From the NCBI RefSeq assembly GCF_032362555.1, contig NC_083515.1:4313001-4377000 (forward strand): a stretch of 64,000 nucleotides of DNA, read 5' to 3'. Shown here piece by piece: positions 35,701-48,390 of this stretch. Below the pieces are notes generated by a model. The model searched no databases and was not told the origin of the DNA. It was given only the letters and a program-made list of their open reading frames with translations. The position numbers were made by a program, and so were the translations under genes. The stretch comes from Amyelois transitella. Lineage: Eukaryota; Arthropoda; Insecta; Lepidoptera; Pyralidae. Within the stretch, counting starts at the first letter, position 1; each line of letters starts with the position of its first letter.

Positions 35701-38700
35701 TATGAGATACGATAATTGTGGATAAAACTTCCCTCTCTGTAACAAAAAAATGAGTAATTGTACCTTTCATTAAACTAGCTGATTCCACAATTTCTCTCGC
35801 GTGACTAAACGGTTTTTGATATGGTGCTGCATCATATATGTATATACATGCCGGGAACCACAAGGCACTTTTGTATTGAAGATAAAATACATATATATAT
35901 ATATCTTCAATACAAATGTGCCGTGTGGTTCCCGGCAGTTTGTTTAGAATGACCCATGGATGAATGAATGAATTCTCATTTTGCCAAGTGTCATTTTGAG
36001 TATGATTCTATAATGAAAGCAATATGATTTGTATGGAATATAATAGCAGAATGAATCAGCATTTGATTCTGGGAATGTTATTTCAGTGAGGTCTGCGCAA
36101 CGTGACATTGAACATATTCTCATAAACGAAATGATACGTGTTTGCCGTTGAAGTTATTACTTGGGCATAGCTGAGAAGCGCTAACACACATTTATGGCAA
36201 TATTGATATATTTCAGGCATACTATCATGTTCAGATAATACTGTTACGTATAAACTTTAGGATGTAGTTGAATCATATTTTTATAGGAAATTCTTAGTTC
36301 TTTACAAGAAAAAACTAAACATTACCCGCTACAAAACTATTATTGAACACGTGGTCTTAAAATTTTTACACAAGCTCACGTCATAATAAAAAAGTTATAA
36401 AATTCCTCTCTCCAAACTGCTGTTGGATCAAAGACAGCTTGTCAATTTTTTTCATTATATAACAAATTCGACGTCTAAACTTTTTAAAAAAGTTACTTTA
36501 TCGGTAATAATATAAATTTACATGCGTATAGTTAAGGTACATACATATTTGGCGCTTTTCTTTAAGGTAAAGTACTTTAGAACAACCTATTAGTAATTCT
36601 GTGGTTTCAGTATGGATATGAATAAAAATCTTGTTGTGCAGAAAATCTGTTTGAAAATATCACAAAGATAAAATATATTGAATCATCATGTTTGAAATAT
36701 TTTATTCTGGTTTTATAAACTTACCGCTTGTTTCCATTTCATCAGCTGAACCAGCTCTTCGTGTATCATATGCGCATCCTTCCCGCGGGATTTTATCTTT
36801 TTGGGTAACTCATTTTGGTACCTGAAAATAAAGATAGTGGAAATTGATAACGAAATTTTTTTTTTGTTTGTCGATATCATTCAGTTTTATGACTTATTAA
36901 TATACCATTAAAAAATCTAGATACATATTCAGTTTTGACGTGTACTGCTACTAGATGGCACCTAAGTCAATTTTTTCTCCGTAGTTGTAAAATATTAGTG
37001 CTTAGATACCTATTATAATAGTTTTTTATGTTAATAGAATAGGAATTAAAATACGAAAGTTTGTAAGAATGCGACTTTTTCACCAAAATCTGCTAAACAA
37101 AAATTTTTATGAACTTTGACGGAATTTGGTAACACTGGTAGAATAAACCCTGGTAGGTATAACATATTAAAAGTACTTAATATGTCCAAAATTCTCGCTG
37201 GAGCGAAGCCCAGGGGCGGAGTAAGTATAAGAGAAATGGATTACAGGCAGAGCCAAAGTTTAAATAATCAATCGCGTATTTACCCATCTACTCTATGAAA
37301 AATGTCTGCACGTCAATGTACGCAAGTAATCTAAAAGTTAAATGTCGATTGTTTATTTCAGCGCGCAATTTCAATGTTTTCCCATCCATTGTTGATATTT
37401 CTCATGAAAGGACCGAATGGTACAGGTAGATAGGTACTTATTTTTAGTAAATTTCCTAGATACCTACATAGATTTGTTGGAAATAAAATTAAAATATTCT
37501 TTATTTTATTCTATTCTTTTATAATATTCTTTGTTTTATTATATATTGAGATTGAAAAAATTTTTTAATCAAGGTGGTCTGGACGACTAATTTCCAGATC
37601 AAGTAAAAACAACTATAGAACTTAAGCTGTCTATCTATTGTTTAAGGAATTTATTATTGCACCACATTAACTAAAATCCGAATTATTTTTGTTAGTACCT
37701 TTTTGGCGCCACTTTCTTAAATTTTATCGTACCTACCTAAGAATCTTTTATCTTTAGTTTAATATTTCTTAAATTTCAAAAATTTTTTTTTTTTAATTTT
37801 ACCTGTTTGTTATTGACTGCTGATAAATTATTATTAAGGAATAATATATATGTTTGTTATATAAGAAGTTAGATATACTTAGGTATTTTTAAATAAATAG
37901 GTACCTATTTTTATTTGTTGTACTGAACTTCACATGAAATACAACACGCACGTTATGTGCAACTTACTATAAATGAGTAAAGTTTCAGGACCTTGAAATT
38001 TTTTGATCAAGTCGATCTGAAAATGATTAAATAATTAACTAAAGAAATATGTTTCGTGTAACTTGGTAATTTCAACAATCAAAAATATTTAGTTTGTGGA
38101 TGCTGTCGGATGCATAAATTGTCAACGAATTGTGTAGGCTTACATACTAGGTACATTTAATTATAGGACTTTATATTAAGTTAGTATCAACAAATATTAT
38201 TACATTTTAACTAGCTCCCTTGTATTGATAGTTTTGAAAATTTTATTAAATATTTGATGGTTTTAGAAGTAAAGAAATAAACTATAAAATTAGCCAAAGA
38301 GCAAGTCACCATTTTGAGCGGATGTGAGTGGTATTTAACAAAGCTTTGTTTAATCATATAATTGAAAACATTAAGAATTGCATACACGCTATCAGTCATC
38401 TTAATTAAATGTATAATATGGACAATTATTGGCTAAATTAGTCCAATGTTAAAATAAATGCAATAAAACGAGTTGTGAACGCAACACGGACAAGCCACCA
38501 TTTTATAACGCCTAAGCGCGGTAATATTTTTCCACACACTGGCTTCAGGAAAACGATCGTGTCAATTTGACATCGATCCCACGTGACACAGTGATTTTAA
38601 TGAGCAGTCCGCGGACTAGAGATGCAGCCTCGAGGGAGGTAGCTATCAAATCAGTTTGCACGGATACACACACAATACAAGTTCATTGACACGCCACGGC

Positions 38701-38883
38701 CGCATTTTCTCCTTTGAAAGACGTTTGTACTTACCAATTGTCCAATTTTATCAATTCCTCAGGTTTCTTTGTTTTCTGTTCTGCCTTTAGTTTTAACGCT
38801 TGTGGGTATAACTTCAAAACACTGTCAAAATCTTTTGCATCTGCCTCCAGAAAGAAAGTAGACGTGTCTTTCGCGGTAGCCAT
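32727..38883 (-). CDS. Conserved uncharacterised protein with HhH-like motif
   Basis: 331 residues from six exons: 38883-38735, 36821-36725, 35736-35425, 34710-34521, 33354-33210, 32829-32727. All splice sites are canonical and phases agree (996 bp). The start is the first Met, MATAKDTSTFFLEADAKDFD. The N-terminal half is helical and contains KPEELIKLDNWYQNELPKKI and HEELVQLMKWKQARGKF. Around residues 123-140 is LSNLKGVGTATASALLAAAS, resembling the hairpin of HhH DNA-glycosylase-type folds, followed by PFMADEC. A WSPHMVELALWTH motif follows near residue 190. I recall the same motif order in uncharacterised animal and plant proteins. The last 130 residues are Ser/Thr/Pro/Asp-rich and disordered, with basic clusters PRAKRP and AKKLRE that could be nuclear signals. 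No catalytic Lys/Asp of a true glycosylase is evident. Function unknown. Confidence 0.88.
34765..34885 (+). repeat. Dispersed repeat fragment (family of 47980)
   Basis: GGTTGCGGAGGTCAGATCAG followed by AGTCGCTTTGTGTAAAA and CTGATTCACC matches GCTGCGGAGGTCAGATTGGA then GTCGCTTCGTGTAAAACCTG at 47978-48012. It is old and non-coding, in the intron just upstream (minus sense) of exon 4. Confidence 0.55.
35849..35936. repeat. Hairpin of two inverted SINE-end copies
   Basis: TGCCGGGAACCACAAGGCAC then TTTTGTATTGAAGATA at 35849-35884 is inverted at 35902-35936 with two or three differences. An AT dinucleotide run separates the arms. Each arm contains the terminal GCCGGGAACCACACGGCA of the SINE-like family. 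Confidence 0.8.
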
Positions 38884-39010
38884 TGTGAACGTTCTAAATG
38901 TACAACACTGTGTTATTTAGTTAGCTATAGCGCCGAACTCGACGCGGCGGCAGCACCTGGCCAACTGGGCGCCCTCTCCCCACCCGACGCCATCTTGTCG
39001 AGTGAACCTC
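38884..39010 (-). promoter_or_regulatory. Probable promoter / 5' UTR of the HhH-like gene
   Basis: The GC content rises sharply (GCGCCGAACTCGACGCGGCG, GGGCGCCCTCTCCCCACCC) directly upstream of the start codon. On the minus strand CAAGATGGCGTCGG (38987-39000) matches the YY1/Pho-type motif often found at housekeeping transcription starts. No TATA box. A TSS near 38990 is likely but inferred. Confidence 0.5.
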
Positions 39011-41697
39011 TAATGACGTTCAATATTGTTATTTAGAAAAAGCTATTTTCTATCAGATTTTAAATAGATTTTAATTTTATCTTCCTGCATGCAAATAAAT
39101 GCTGAATTCACTCCTTACTCTGCCTATTTTTGATAACCTTTTGATGTAGATATGCTCGCGAATGAAACAAAAAATATACTTACTCATTCGCTGTTGCAAG
39201 GTTATATCGGGCGAACGAGTCGCGGCATCGGACATTTGTCTGGCCTCCACCCACAGGGAATAACAGGATGGAAAAAAAGAAATTCCATTTTGTGGGAAAT
39301 CACTGCACATTTATAGGATATGATTAAATAGAAAACCAATTCAGCACATTATTAGTTAAGAAATCACTTGAATGTTAGTCACGTCGACCTCGGAGCACTA
39401 TCAATTTCCTTAAACCGTGACGCAACACACGACACCGTTCTACCGAAACGACTTTGGTAAACACGCATATTTTCCGTTGCATTGCAGTACACACTGAGCT
39501 CGGAGTAGTCATGAAGTAGTAACTAGCGGTGTACATAAGGCATTTAGGTAGTAGGACGTACATATCACCGGGGTGGAACGTCACCAAACCAATCGGCTTT
39601 GTTGTTTTGATAGATCGCCATGTGCTCTACTCCTGCTGTTTAATTTGATAATTACGGAGGATTAGACCGTGTATTGCTTTTTTCTACGTTCATTGTTTCT
39701 TAAACGTATGGTGTTAAATGAAACGTTATTTGATCTATCTACTTACTTAATACCACAGAAGAAGCAACTTTTTGAAGACCTGTTGTGGTCTTATTAATTT
39801 TTGTTTTTTATGTCTTTGAACCTTAGTTTGCTAAGCTTTGGTTTTGGTCCTTCTTAGTCCTTATGCATTAATTTACCTCATTGTCTTGTTAATGCCAAAA
39901 AATACATGATTCTTAAATAAAGGTTTAATTACCAATATTCCCGTGCGAATCGTAAATGACGAGAAATATTATGATTTTTTTGGCAATGGCCAACATCCTT
40001 TTACTACGTAATAGCTTAGAATTCCTTGATCCAGGCCTGAATCAATGAAATAACTTATAATAAATATAACATATAATAGATAAATAATAACGTTAATATT
40101 TTCGACAATCAAATAAGAATTAGAACAATCAATTAAATCGAAGTTCGAATGAGAAGAAAAAATAAACTTATCTGATTGAAATACATTCTTACATAGGTAA
40201 AACTAAGTAATGGGGTCCCGTTATTACCTATTTGCTACCGAACCCTAAAAGCATATAATTTTGTAGTAAAAAGTTTGCGCAAAACGTATCAGATTTTAGA
40301 AATTAATTACCATATTGTGTAAGTTCATATTATGAGAAATTGCTAAATCTTCTAAAGAATAGTTACCTACTGCTAATCTTCAGGTTCTAAGGTCTACTGA
40401 CCTTTTTGTGTATAAGGACAAAAATATTTACGAGAAAAGATTTCGACTAAACACGCACTGATGGAACTGTAAAAATTCAAAAGAAAATTATCACAATATA
40501 ATATACTTCACATCTGAAACCATAAATTAAATATCATTCGGTCTGAGACTAGAGTCATCTGGTAAATAATTGGACTAGTCATCAGATAATAAACAGTGAA
40601 GGAGGCGGTTGACTAAAGATGAACGACATGATAGTATAAACAGACCGGATGCAATATGATGAGGAAACCATGACGGTAATAAATTATGAGAGAAAGATAT
40701 CAAACATCGAGAATATGTAACAAAAATCTCAATATTAAATACAAAAATATATATGGCACAAATTCACAGATTGACTGTCTATCAAAGATAAGTTCCTTTA
40801 AGACTTGTTACAAGATACAACTATATAGATAAGTGGAATTGTTTTATAACCCTTGGTTCTTGCTCATACAAGTCCCACGGGAACAGTATTTTTCTGGGAA
40901 AGATACTTTATAATAAAGAAATTCTTTGTTCTCCTATTTGTAAGTGAAATTTCAATAAGATTGGTTATATAATACAGCGTAGATAAAGGATGAGTTTATA
41001 AACATACGAACTCATTTTACTCGTATCATTTATAACATTAGTTTCATTGGGCCCTCCTGCAGTGAGAATTTCTACCAATATTGCAAACAGTTAAAGAATA
41101 AGTTATTAATGTTGAAATATTTGTTCGAAATCGGCTCAGTAGAATCCAATTTTAAAATAAATGCAAACCCAGTACAGAACAGGTCTTTTCCTCTAAAATT
41201 ACAAACAATTTCGTTTTCCTATTGACCCTAACATTTAACTTGTTTTAATATTTTTCATAGTTAATAATCTATCTATATGCATTACAAATATGCAATGTCA
41301 AATAGATTTCTTTAAGTAAGACCAAAATATTTAAGGTGGAAGTATATCTCAGTATCTACTGTCAACAATCGTACCACAGTTTGTGACTTGAATCAATTAA
41401 TTTGAACAAATATTAAAATCATAATTCTTATGATATTTTCTAAGCTACTCGTAATGCAATCGTTAACACATTTGTGTCAATAGAATGAATTAGTATTATA
41501 ATCCGAAGAAGATTTATCATTAACGATATTTTGTGCGTAAACTCAAAACAATCAAAACAAAATACGCCGATTCCACTTAACTTTTTTCAAAAATACGAGT
41601 AAGTACCTACTTACGTGTAATGAAGAAGATACGATTAACTAAGTAAGGTAATTTGTTAGATTATTACGTTCTACGACATTACTACGTTCATTCGAAA

Positions 41698-41991
41698 TTA
41701 TTGACGCCAGAAAAGAAAAACAATAAATCCAGTCGCAGCAAATAATATTATATTCAAATAAAATGAGTACTTTGTATAAATACGACATAGAAATAGATAA
41801 GCAAAATATAGCGCAAACACGATAACGCTCCACGGCCAAACGGCTATACCGCCGACAGAGAATTCATACAAAGTATCAACAATAGGCCCAAATTTGAATG
41901 CTCCTGGGTTACAGCCCCAATAGAAAGCCGAGGGTTCGTCGAACAAAAAGTAAGGGAACTGAATACTGAGCCGCCGAGGGTACGTCCCGTC
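41698..41991 (-). CDS. Hydrophobic open frame, unknown, possibly an exon or gene relic
   Basis: The frame is open from 41991 (after TAG at 41992-41994) to the stop at 41698, about 97 codons without an internal ATG start. The encoded segment starts DGTYPRRLSIQFPYFLFDEP, then SAFYWGCNPGAFKFGP. Two probable membrane helices follow: around VGGIAVWPWSVIVFALYFAY and around FYLNIILFAATGFIVFLFW. Composition (Trp, Cys, Gly, Pro, Phe) and the GC-richer upstream end look more protein-like than neighbouring chance frames. There is no ATG, and no good polypyrimidine tract precedes a possible AG acceptor. I do not recognise the family. It may be a terminal exon, a decayed gene or chance. Confidence 0.25.
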   Translation of the reverse strand, partial: DGTYPRRLSIQFPYFLFDEPSAFYWGCNPGAFKFGPIVDTLYEFSVGGIAVWPWSVIVFALYFAYLFLCRIYTKYSFYLNIILFAATGFIVFLFWRQ

Positions 41992-43369
41992 CTACACCTC
42001 GTTCGGGCTTTAATTTTTTATGTTCCCGGAATAAAGGTCTATTCGGGGCCGATAAGGATTGTTTCACATCGGCAGACACGGAATGTGACGACGTGGTTTA
42101 TTTTAACCATTCACAGAATTGATTCTTAGTGCATTGTGTTAGAACCTACAATGGCAAATTGCTTTATATTTTCTATGATAGTGATCGCAACAGTCTGACT
42201 GGTTATTATGCCCCTACATTCTCTTGTCTATAAGTATATTTTTTAACTTTATGATTTACCAGTTTCACAACTGAAGTACAAATTTGGGAAAGTTTAATGG
42301 ATTCTTTGAGGTTTGAAATGTGCTTTTTCACACACAAACAGTTGACAGTTTTCTTTCCACTTTATCAGGTCTGCAATATGATCAGTTTTATGTCATTTGT
42401 TCGCCTATCATATCAGAAATTCAGAGATATTATATTTATCTCGCATATCATATGAATAGTACCTACCTTATTGAAACTGAGACTGACAAAGCGATTCATG
42501 TTACTAAAGTTGATGATTTAGTAATATCATCTTCTAGACCAATATCATCATAATGCCGTTATATTAGGTAGGCCATATTTTCGCGTTTCCGCCTGCATAA
42601 AGCGAAATATCTCATTAATCTCCATTCCCGCGGGAAATTCGGTACTTACCTAAATCCTCCTTTTGCAACCCTAGACCACACAAGGAACATAGGTACGTTA
42701 ATGCCAAATTTCAATTGCTAGATCTGGCTATTTGGACTGTGCGGACATATGTCAGTAAGGCGGTTTCGTCTTTTATAGTCTTGGTCTATGCATCCTGTAT
42801 GCATAGATTTATTAATAAGATAACATTATTACTAAGACACTAGGTAGAGTAAGTTTATGAGTTTCATAGCCCACGTACTCCGAAAAAATACTTCGAGGAA
42901 CAATTTGCCTTATTAGTATTCTTGGGTAAGAAACACCACAACGGGAATTAAAATTCTCCTTTTTGCCCCAAGGCCAGTGAGTGTGCTGACTTGTGCCACA
43001 AAAAAAAAACCGAAAGCATAGAAGAATACTCAATTTCGACAAACGCTAGATACAATTAATCATTTATTATCGAAACCAATATGAATCAAGCGAGTGAAAA
43101 AAATAGATAAACTGACTTAGTGAGCTCGTGACATGGCTTTTGTCAAGTAGGTAGGTATTTGGCTGATGTAGACCAACACTTTCTTTCATTCAACAGACAA
43201 CAAACATTGCTTGATATTGTTTTAACGTCAAATATACATGGAGCCTCTTGTCATTCAAATTAAATTATTACGTTCTAATAACTTGATAGAAAATTCTTAG
43301 AATCTAACACGTGTGCCAATGTGTGACCCATCTGTGTGCTATTTCTTTTTTGCTGAGTTGATAACCACA

Positions 43370-43505
43370 GCGTGCGCGGCCGTCGAGGCGAGCCGAACCG
43401 AGCGGTACCGAGGATCCTTGGAGAGTTCGAGTATCCTCTACACCCGGCCACAGATATTTTTACTTCGTGATTTGATCGCGACTACCAGCGCCATCTATTA
43501 GCAAC
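43370..43505. other. GC-rich patch 1 in the UCP4 upstream region
   Basis: CGTGCGCGGCCGTCGAGGCG to ACTACCAGCGCCATCTATTA stands out from its AT-rich surroundings. It could be a promoter or non-coding first exon. No reading frame is supported. Confidence 0.35.
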
Positions 43506-44989
43506 GCTTAGGACTAAGCTTTAGCGCGGGACATACGAATCAGTTAGGTATTTGGTGATTATAAAATGTAAACAAGGTCATAAAAGTCAATATATATATA
43601 CTTATAAAACGTATTTGCATTTTGTTATTTTTGTGAGTCATTAATATCATGTAAAAATAGTCATACCAGAGTTTAATTATTTTTATTTGATGGCTTTGTT
43701 ACAAAATGTGGATGATACTTTTTCATGCCTTATTAAAAATCAAGTGTCTAAATTATTTTATTTTATAACTCTTATTTTTATAATCGTGTTATAATAATGA
43801 ATAGTGTTACATTTCTTAAGTTCCGTAACATTCGTGAGAAATCGTGGCTCTGAAAACAAACAAACTACGATCACATTCATACTCTCTACTTCCACAAAAT
43901 TTTCTTATCTTAGCGTTGCATGTAGCGATCGTAGCATGTAGCAGTCGTAGCATTCCACAATATCTTGCTGTAGTAAGTATTTAAAAATTTTGAGAAAACT
44001 TGTTGCTGAAAATTATTTTTATCTTTTGAAGAAAAGAGGTTCTGGTGCCGAAGTAACAGCTAATGAACTTCTGTAACCCTTTGACGAAGAATGTTACAGA
44101 TGTACTTCTGCAACAATTTCATACTTTTTATATAAAATAATATTATTGGAAACTTGACGTTACTTTATAAACGTTTAAGTGAGACTTAAGACAAGATCCT
44201 ATGAACTAAGACATCGGAAGGAAAGTTTATAAGGAGGAGGAATTGGAGTTGCTTTGATGTGTGGAAACTTACCTAATTCCACGTTTTAAAAAAAATATAA
44301 AACTCAAAATATTACCTTATCTTACAATTAAGTTGCTAATTAAAAATAACGATACCATAGCACTTCGATCAATGAATGTTTCGCAAAACTCGATCGCGAT
44401 GAATGAAGTGACGTCACGCAGTAGTGTACAAACGTCAGCTGATTTTAATTTAGTTATAAAGGTACACATACATATACGTAAGTGCGTTATTGGTCTTTCT
44501 TTACGTCAGCTGTTTTATTAGGGATATTCAGCGCTCGGCTCTTCTTTTTGGATAAAATTAACATTATTACAATTAAAGGGTTTTAGGCAAGGAAATTCGT
44601 AATTTTGCTAAAATTATAAGAGGTATATTTACAAGTTTCTTTAATGTATTTGGTACACGTGTAATAATAATTAAATATAATGATTTGGTTATATGGAGAA
44701 ATAACTATAGGATAGAAAATATTAGGACGAAAGCAGTGTTAAAATTTCTTTTTTTTTCAACTTTTTTAACGGGATTTAATAGGAGGATGTCATTGTTATG
44801 ACGTGAGTTTGTAATGACGCGTGTTAGTTCTCCAGTTTTATTGTATTAATCCATAACCCTATTTGTGCACCGATTAAAATTCAATGCGTACATAATTTCA
44901 GTTCTATCTTTAGCGGTAAATCGCTTGTCTTTCAATAGATAAATATTGATAAACCCGTCCTGTGAATCGCCCTAAAATGCTGGTACGCT

Positions 44990-45135
44990 TGAATAGAGAA
45001 GTATTCTGCAAGTAAAGTGGTCTCGTAGTCTCAAATCGGTAGCGAGGTGGGTCGCACGCTGGCGCCGGCCCTCGCCTTTCCACGCGCTCTTTCGCGCGTA
45101 TTGCCCCACCGAGAATTTGGGCCAAGCACAAATAT
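44990..45135. other. GC-rich patch 2 in the UCP4 upstream region
   Basis: AGCGAGGTGGGTCGCACGCT through GGCGCCGGCCCTCGCC and CACGCGCTCTTTCGCGCGTA is about 60 percent GC in an AT-rich context. It is a candidate promoter or first exon; no coding frame is convincing. Confidence 0.35.
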
Positions 45136-45660
45136 CCCTGTCTCTTTCCATCTAGTCCACTGACCATAGCGTCATCTCGCTCCTATGTTTTCTCTCGGCT
45201 CGTGATTTTATGTAATAAGTTCAATGTTTACATTGTCAGGTGATGAAAGAATTAACATTGACTGATTTATTGATACGGACGGAGTGGTGCTGGAAAGACA
45301 GTTACGATTCATGTGGGTATAAGATCACATGGTTCATTGCATTAAGTTTGATTACTCGTGTTTGTTTGTTGCTAACATTGACGACATTCAAATTATCTCA
45401 TACCATCCTAAGTCATTTAATTTTCTCATTGTTAAAAATAAATCACATAGACATTACCCTGACGTTAAGGTCAATACACTCCCTTATCATATCACAATGA
45501 TTTGTTTTTGTTATCATCTACTACTGGATCATAATAACGCTAAATGAAACACCATCCATTACGCTATGGCAATATATTATAGAGGAAATTCCGCAGTTTA
45601 TGTATTAGTAAGTAATAATCAAAAAGATTGTGTACCTATGTATGTTATTGATATTTCTTA

Positions 45661-45850
45661 TAGGCTTTACAGGGACTAGCTTTAGCGCGAGATTTCGGCC
45701 CGGTGGCAATTTCCTAAAAGTAATCCTTGTAACACCTGAAGGGTTTGTTTGTCTGTGTGCCAAATATCATCAAAATCGGCATTTTAGTTTTTGTGGTCAT
45801 ACAAAAATACAAGTCTTTCCTTTTTATAATTTAAGTAAGGCTGATAAAAC
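45661..45850 (+). repeat. Retroelement tail repeat
   Basis: GGGACTAGCTTTAGCGCGAG, TTTCGGCCCGGTGGCAATTT and CCAAATATCATCAAAATCGG, then TTTTAGTTTTTGTGGTCATA and ACAAAAATACAAGTCTTTCC. It has the same style as the repeats at 27176 and 28759. Non-coding. Confidence 0.5.
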
Positions 45851-46509
45851 CAAATGAAGATTGTTTAAGAAGCGCACCATATGAATTAGATTTTAATGAA
45901 TTTGTACTATTTTTTTTTAGTAATTGTTCTAAAGTAACCAAGCAAAATGCATATCGTACCACGAACATCATGATTCCATTCAAAACAATGATGATATATA
46001 ATAAATAATATAAAATATAATAAAAACTACTTATATATTGTTTTTTTTTTTCTTTTCGGTCCTGTTGAAACAAGTTAAAAGTAATATAGTTTTATCGTTA
46101 AAGTATATATGTAACTAGTAAATGTACTTACAGTACGTAGTTAGGTAAGTACTTACCTAATGTAACAATTGCAACTTCCTCGCAATAAGAAAAATTCAAT
46201 ACTTTTCTATACTTAAGTAATTTTATACCTAACCAGAAAAACATATACAAAGCTTGCAAATTTTTATTTTATGCGTAAGCTAAACGATAATTAAAATTAA
46301 AACTACTATGTATTATCTTGAATGTTTAAAACGCGACATTTTGGGGCGCTCATTAGCTCAAACTCAGATGTATCCGGACTCTTGTGAATGAGTTGATATT
46401 TGACCTAAGCACCTAGTGCTCTGATTTGCAATAATCATTAAAGTGATAAAAGCCAATTAGATGTACTTATTTAATAATTACACTTATTGACTATAGAAAA
46501 GCACATAAT

Positions 46510-46632
46510 CATAAACAGCAACTCGTAAACTGTCACTATTTGAATCTCAATTCTATCATTAAGCGAACCGGCTGATCGTGGCCTTTCAGGCTTTTGATGA
46601 CTATTGGCTCTATCTACCCCGCAAGGGTCTAT
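46510..46632 (-). repeat. SINE-like dispersed repeat, copy 6 (5' part)
   Basis: Minus-oriented: CTATTTGAATCTCAATTCTA then TCATTAAGCGAACCGGCTGA, TCGTGGCCTTTCAGGCTTTT, ACTATTGGCTCTATCTACCC and CGCAAGGGT. Confidence 0.65.
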
Positions 46633-47814
46633 ATTATATTACTCCAAACAAAACAAACAGTTGCTACTTACAAGACTACAAGAAATGAATGTCAACCTAC
46701 CTACCTAAATTTACCTTGATATGCGGTTGACTGTACGTAAAGTTTCACTCATTGGTGCCACTCGTTGCCAATAGAGTTAGGTTTAGGACTAATAATGCCG
46801 GGATTAAAATGATACTTTTATATACATAATAAAATTTTATGAAATAAACATACGATTAAGTATATGTTACCAATGTTATATGTTACCAATCCGGTAAAAT
46901 TTGTACTAAACTCAGTATATTTCTTAAGTATAATGTCGAACGTATGTAGGACATTTGACAAAACAACGATATGCATGGACTTTGGGTTTTATTGTGGCCT
47001 TCAAGCTTCCGACCTTTAAAGAATGATTTTCAGTTATTTCAGCATTGTTGCGCGCACGTTTTACTTGTAAGTACCCATTCTTTGTATTGTTCATGAATTA
47101 ATTTAGAATTTTCTGTCCGTTGCATTTATCTGTATGAAGTGGGATATAAGGCAAAGGGGGTGATGGGGTCATGAGGCATGAAAATGAAATATTTAATTTA
47201 ATATTAATATAATATTATTATGAAGAATTAATGTAGGTACACCTTTCCTAGATTTAATTAGATATAGAAACTCAAAAGTCAAATAACAGACTTGCTTCGC
47301 ATTTGTCTAGTGACAGGTTTATTCGTATGTTAAAATCGTTATAATAAAAAGATCGATTTAGAAACATAATTCGAAATTTTATTGCTATGCTTGTTTAAAA
47401 GTACAAATGTATTGTATGTATTTATCACTTTAATCAGTACATATTTGACCTTATTTCAAAACAATTGTGATAAAAACCAATACACGACAGGTTTATATGC
47501 TTGGCACGTTTTATATTAAACTTGATAACGATCCAAGTTACACTGTGACTTATAGAAAACTATATTATACAACATAGGTTTATTAGATTGTATCATCCGG
47601 GCTGGGTTTAATTTATACAGATGCCGAATACAAAAAATACAATGCTCGAAAAGTTCCCGGAAATAATAAAAGCGAGGGGTGCAAATTAAAATCAAAAATA
47701 TTTATTGCGTTAATGTTTACATGCAATTGAAAAACTCGAAAAGCTTGAGGAAGGACTGAACTAAACAAACTTGCTAACAAATTAACTTTTAAAAGGGAAA
47801 GACTTTGCCCAACA

Positions 47815-48075
47815 GTGGGATATATTGGTTCAATGTCCAGCTTAGCTATATAAGTACCGATGACACTTTCTGGGTCTCCCAAACCGATACTTTTACGATG
47901 TGGGAAAACATCGTGAGGAAACTGGCACATTCAGGCAACTGAATGTGTACCTAACCATGATCTAGTGTAGGTTAGCTGCGGAGGTCAGATTGGAGTCGCT
48001 TCGTGTAAAACCTGATCACAAAATCCAGGAAAAAGGACTATGGACCATCCCGGCCTCCAGAGAGGTGAAACATTG
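47815..48075 (-). repeat. Dispersed repeat, relative of 30045 and 34765
   Basis: It includes TGGGAAAACATCGTGAGGAA, ACTGGCACATTCAGGCAACT and GAATGTGTACCTAACCATGA, then GCGGAGGTCAGATTGGAGTC. It links the fragments at 30045 (reverse) and 34765 (same sense) into one longer, old interspersed element. No intact frame. Confidence 0.5.
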
Positions 48076-48320
48076 CACAAAGTAGATCCACATCTCGTTT
48101 TCTTATGTGTACAACTAGAAGACTACCAGTTCATTGACTAATAGCAACTACTAAAATATTATAAAATCAATATTAATCAAAGAAGAACCCATGTGGCACC
48201 ATGGTTTTATATATCCACTTTACTGAGTAAGTACAGGTTTCCTCACGATTATTTCTTCACTGCAGCTTTGATATTTTGTAACAAACATATTATTAAATAC
48301 CCTTAAATACATTAAAATGC

Positions 48321-48390
48321 CACTTTTTGGAAGGGATAGACAGATACTAATATTTTCATCATGTAACGATCCCTGAAGACTTTATTATCT
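48321..48390 (-). mobile_element. Short RTE-like LINE 3' end fragment
   Basis: CACTTTTTGGAAGGGATAGA, then CAGATACTA and ATGTAACGATCCCTGAAGAC, resembles the 3' end of the element at 22911 (GGAGGGGTAGGCAGAGACTA ... ACGATCCCTGCATAC). Heavily diverged. Confidence 0.4.

Noticed and set aside
44261-44521. 86-codon plus-strand frame
   Set aside because: AT-rich, no family resemblance, no splice or promoter context; judged chance.
47613-47930. 105-codon minus-strand frame
   Set aside because: Overlaps an old dispersed repeat; amino-acid sequence shows no recognisable domain.
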